Assembly: GCA_000231825.2 (NCBI GenBank)
Contig: JH720360.1
Coordinates: 124,001 to 188,000 of the forward strand
Origin: Tetrahymena elliotti 4EA
Lineage: Eukaryota; Ciliophora; Oligohymenophorea; Hymenostomatida; Tetrahymenidae
Direction of reading: 5' to 3'
DNA length: 64,000 bases
In this document: one piece after another, positions 61,412 through 64,000 of the stretch
Layout of the letters: each line of letters opens with the position of its first letter
How positions within the stretch are numbered: the first letter of the stretch is position 1
Notes under the pieces: model-generated
Databases searched by the model: none
Seen by the model: the letters and a program-made list of their open reading frames with translations, nothing else
What the model was told of the DNA's origin: nothing
Position numbers and translations under genes: made by a program

Positions 61412-64000
61412 TCACTTATTTTAATCATCTTATTCTTCATCATAAGCTAAAATGAAGTTTTGATTGAAATTAACTTCTAATCCGAAATCATCTGTCATGT
61501 AATCTTCTTATTGCTAAATGACACTGTTTGCTTTGAATTCGAATAAATTTTATGGAAAGCTGAATTTTCTCTCTAATTTGTTTTATTTATTATTAGAGCT
61601 TTTAGTAGAAACTTCAGTTTTATTGAGTTTTAAAGATTTTTATTTTTTCTTTTTAGTTTAAGTATTGTTTTATTATTTGTCAGTTTGAGATAAATTATCT
61701 TAGAGATTTTTATTGCTAGATTGTGAAGATTTATCTTTTTCAGATAAACTGTCTGCAATTAAATCTTTAGAATCTTTTCTATCTTTGTTGTTATTCAATT
61801 TGAAATTGTCTACAGAGCTAGTTTTTTTTAAAAAAATTTTCAGAATAATTTAAAAAATGAATAAATTATTACTCAAACGGTTTAGTTAATAAATCTTCGC
61901 TGAACTTAACATTCTTTTCTGGAACATGTTAAGGTGATACTTTATGCTTAATCTTATTCTAATCAATAGGTGGTAATTTAGTTCTAACTGGGATTGTTAT
62001 AAGCTTGTCGGTTTCTAATTAATTATCTCCCTTTGATTTTTCTTTACTATGCATTGAATCTATTTTGGAATTGATTTCGAGCTGGGCATTTTCTTAATTT
62101 AATAATTTCAGTTTTCTCTACTCTTCTTCTTCTTTTTATTCCTATTCTTACTCTTTTAAAATTTAGCTCTTTAATTTTTAAGTTAATTGTTTGATGTCAA
62201 ATAAAAACTCATCTTGCTTATTCAAAAGTTTTTGTTTCCATTGTTTAACCTTTCTAGTGAGAACAATAATCAAAACCATATCTGCACTAGTAAATTCTGT
62301 TGGCTTAATCATATCATCTCCAGATAGCTTTTTCTTCTTTATTAGCTACTCTAATTGTAATCTCATCTTGGGATCTTCAGGTTCGAGACTAAGTTTGAAA
62401 TGTTTGATTAAATTAAAAATATTAAAATAAATTGATTACGTTGTGATCCCATATTTAATTTGAACAGATACTTTAGAGATCGAGATAACGACATCATGAA
62501 ATTTATAGCAAAATACTTTATTAATAGGATCCTCAAATATAGGAATATTTAAAGTCCTAAGAAACTCCTTCTTATTTTAAATATCCATTAATTCTTCGCT
62601 TTTAACACCATAAATGATAGCAATTTAACTTGAGAACTACCAAAATTCTTTATAACTGATATAGCCTTTACCCTCTGGATCATACTACTTCCATAACTCT
62701 AAGACATCGTCAAGCTGATAGTGATTTACAGCACTTTCATCAGCACTAAAAGCTTCCTTATAGGAATCAATGATAGTAGCAATAAAAATATTAAGGATAA
62801 CAAGAGTAAAAACAAGGAAAAAGCCATAGAAAAAGAAGTAAGAAACTCTTGATCCGCATGCATTCTATCCATGCTTTAAGTAGTCTTCATATAAAACAAT
62901 GTTATCAAAACATACAAAATCTGGTTACATTTGTTTTGCTGCTTCTTAAGCTATTACATACCAATACTCACCAGTCATAACTCTGATCAAATTAAACAAA
63001 GCATTTGGAAAATTTCTAAATGTAACATCATACCCATTTATGATTTTTTATTCTTTTATGTAAGGGAAAAGATTCATACTAATCAAAACAGAGATAAAAA
63101 GAAAAATAATTAAAATCTGAAAAATAGCATAAATTGAAGAAATTGCATATTGCAGTGATTTAAATAGTTTTTTGATAATAGTGAAGTGTTTCATAATCCT
63201 ATAAAATCTTAAAATCTAAAGTCCCTTAGCTATACCATCTAAGATTCTCAATCTGCTATCAAATATTTCAAATTCATTTGTTTATTAGAATCTTAAGTTT
63301 ATCCAACCAATAATTGCTATAATTATGTCAACTATATTCCAAGGTTCATAAAAATATTCAATATTTAAGCAAAAGATTCTACATGATATCTCTACTAACA
63401 ATGCTATTAAGCACACTTCATTGACTAAATCTACAATTAATAATGAATGAATATGAAAAAGGTAAATATATTTAAAGGCTAAAAATTTTAAGTAAAAGAA
63501 ATGTTTTAGTTAGAAGAAAGTCATTCTATCATAAAAATTTACATAGTTAATCTATTTCATCTTGGGGCTATCTACTTCTGAACAGCAATATATTTATACA
63601 ATTAGCTATTGTAAATGTGTAAAATAGGATTTTTAGTTTATTTCCTTAAATTAAATGATCAAACAAAAACTTTCTAAATGCATCTCTAGGTATTTTTAAC
63701 TATTATATTAATATATTAATATGTTAAGTGTTTTTATTTAAATTAAAATAATTTTTAAGGAAATTTACTTTGGCTGTAGGCTTCAGCTGATAAATTGATG
63801 TTTTGATAAACAACCATTCTTTTTAGAATTTATGTAAATCCTTTGTTTTATTTTCTTCCTCCATAATTTCAAGCTTTGTCTCAACAACTAAGCCAACAAA
63901 CATATTTAGGATGCAAATATTAGCAATAAAGAAGAATTAAATGAAAAATATGGCCCACAAACTATTTTATTGATATTTCGAAACCTAATCAGGAGTTGTT
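61412..64000 (-). CDS. Four-domain voltage-gated Ca2+/Na+-type channel (channel B), C-terminal part
   Basis: Partial gene; domains I, II and most of III lie to the right of the window. Visible from the edge inward: S6 of domain III (AIFFIQFFFIANICILNMFV, then GLVVETKLEI), the III-IV linker, and domain IV with pore RVMTGEYWYVIAQE (T-x-E-x-W at 62961-62975) and S6 FTLVILNIFIATIIDSYK. Next come the EF-hand-like QYDPEGKGYISYKEFWQF and NIPIFEDPINKVFCYKFHDV, aligning with channel A. A conserved helix TSADMVLIIVLTRKVKQWKQ follows, matching KDMVVIITIIRKIKEWK of channel A. An intron near 61815-61870 precedes a Lys/Ser/Asn-rich tail ending YDEEQDDQNK and TGA 61412-61414. Similarity and adjacency to channel A show a tandem duplication. 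The domain I filter residue cannot be seen. Confidence 0.88.

Noticed and set aside
62191..63113. Plus-strand ORFs over channel B
   Set aside because: Antisense shadows of conserved channel B exons.
1..64000. tRNA, rRNA, CRISPR, telomeric CCCCAA repeats
   Set aside because: I looked for GC-rich cloverleaf-like segments with GTTCGAATC-type loops, repeat-spacer arrays and C4A2 runs and found none.

Overview
The window reads as nuclear DNA of an oligohymenophorean ciliate, most like the macronuclear genome of Tetrahymena. Base composition is extremely AT-rich. Every substantial gene is open only if TAA and TAG are read as glutamine and TGA is the sole stop. Genes are broken by short AT-rich GT..AG introns of roughly 35 to 300 nt. 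A standard-code reading gives only fragments. All gene models below were translated by hand with the ciliate code. Ends are usually firm, but some internal splice sites are not resolved.

Layout, left to right. 1-3129 (minus): a leucine-rich-repeat protein whose 3' part runs off the left edge. 3617-3880: a doubtful small ORF. 4510-8402, 9281-13505 and 14032-18809 (all plus): a tandem array of three paralogous cyclic-nucleotide-gated K+-channel-type genes (K1, K2, K3), each carrying an extra CCHC zinc knuckle after the cyclic-nucleotide-binding domain (CNBD). 20425-25244 (minus): a large cytosolic protein with two CNBDs. 25920-27611 (minus): a B-box-like zinc-finger, coiled-coil protein. 30307-30729 (plus): a small unknown gene. 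33664-34242 (minus): a Hikeshi/OPI10 homologue. 35553-38644 (plus): another two-CNBD protein. 39519-40787 (plus): a coiled-coil protein. 41775-42506 (minus): a membrane-anchored class I methyltransferase. 42507-49514: a gene-poor stretch with a few coding-like fragments. 49515-50069 (plus): a small unknown gene. 52906-60067 (minus): a complete four-domain voltage-gated Ca2+/Na+-type channel alpha subunit. 61412 to the right edge (minus): its tandem paralogue, N-terminus outside the window.

The unifying theme is membrane excitability and cyclic-nucleotide signalling: five channel genes and two soluble CNBD proteins among about a dozen confident genes. A shared physiology such as control of ciliary beating is an inference, because ciliates have very large K+-channel families and clustering may only reflect local duplication. 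The most interesting observations concern the channels. K1 and K2 have replaced the canonical GYG selectivity filter of K3 by GNG and GNS. All three have an intron inside the filter codon at the same place and phase. All three share a zinc knuckle and a C-terminal aromatic-Pro-Asn motif. The four-domain channel has Asn in place of the pore Glu in domain I.

No rRNA, tRNA, CRISPR, transposase or telomeric repeat was recognised. Intergenic DNA is very AT-rich and holds a few local tandem duplications.
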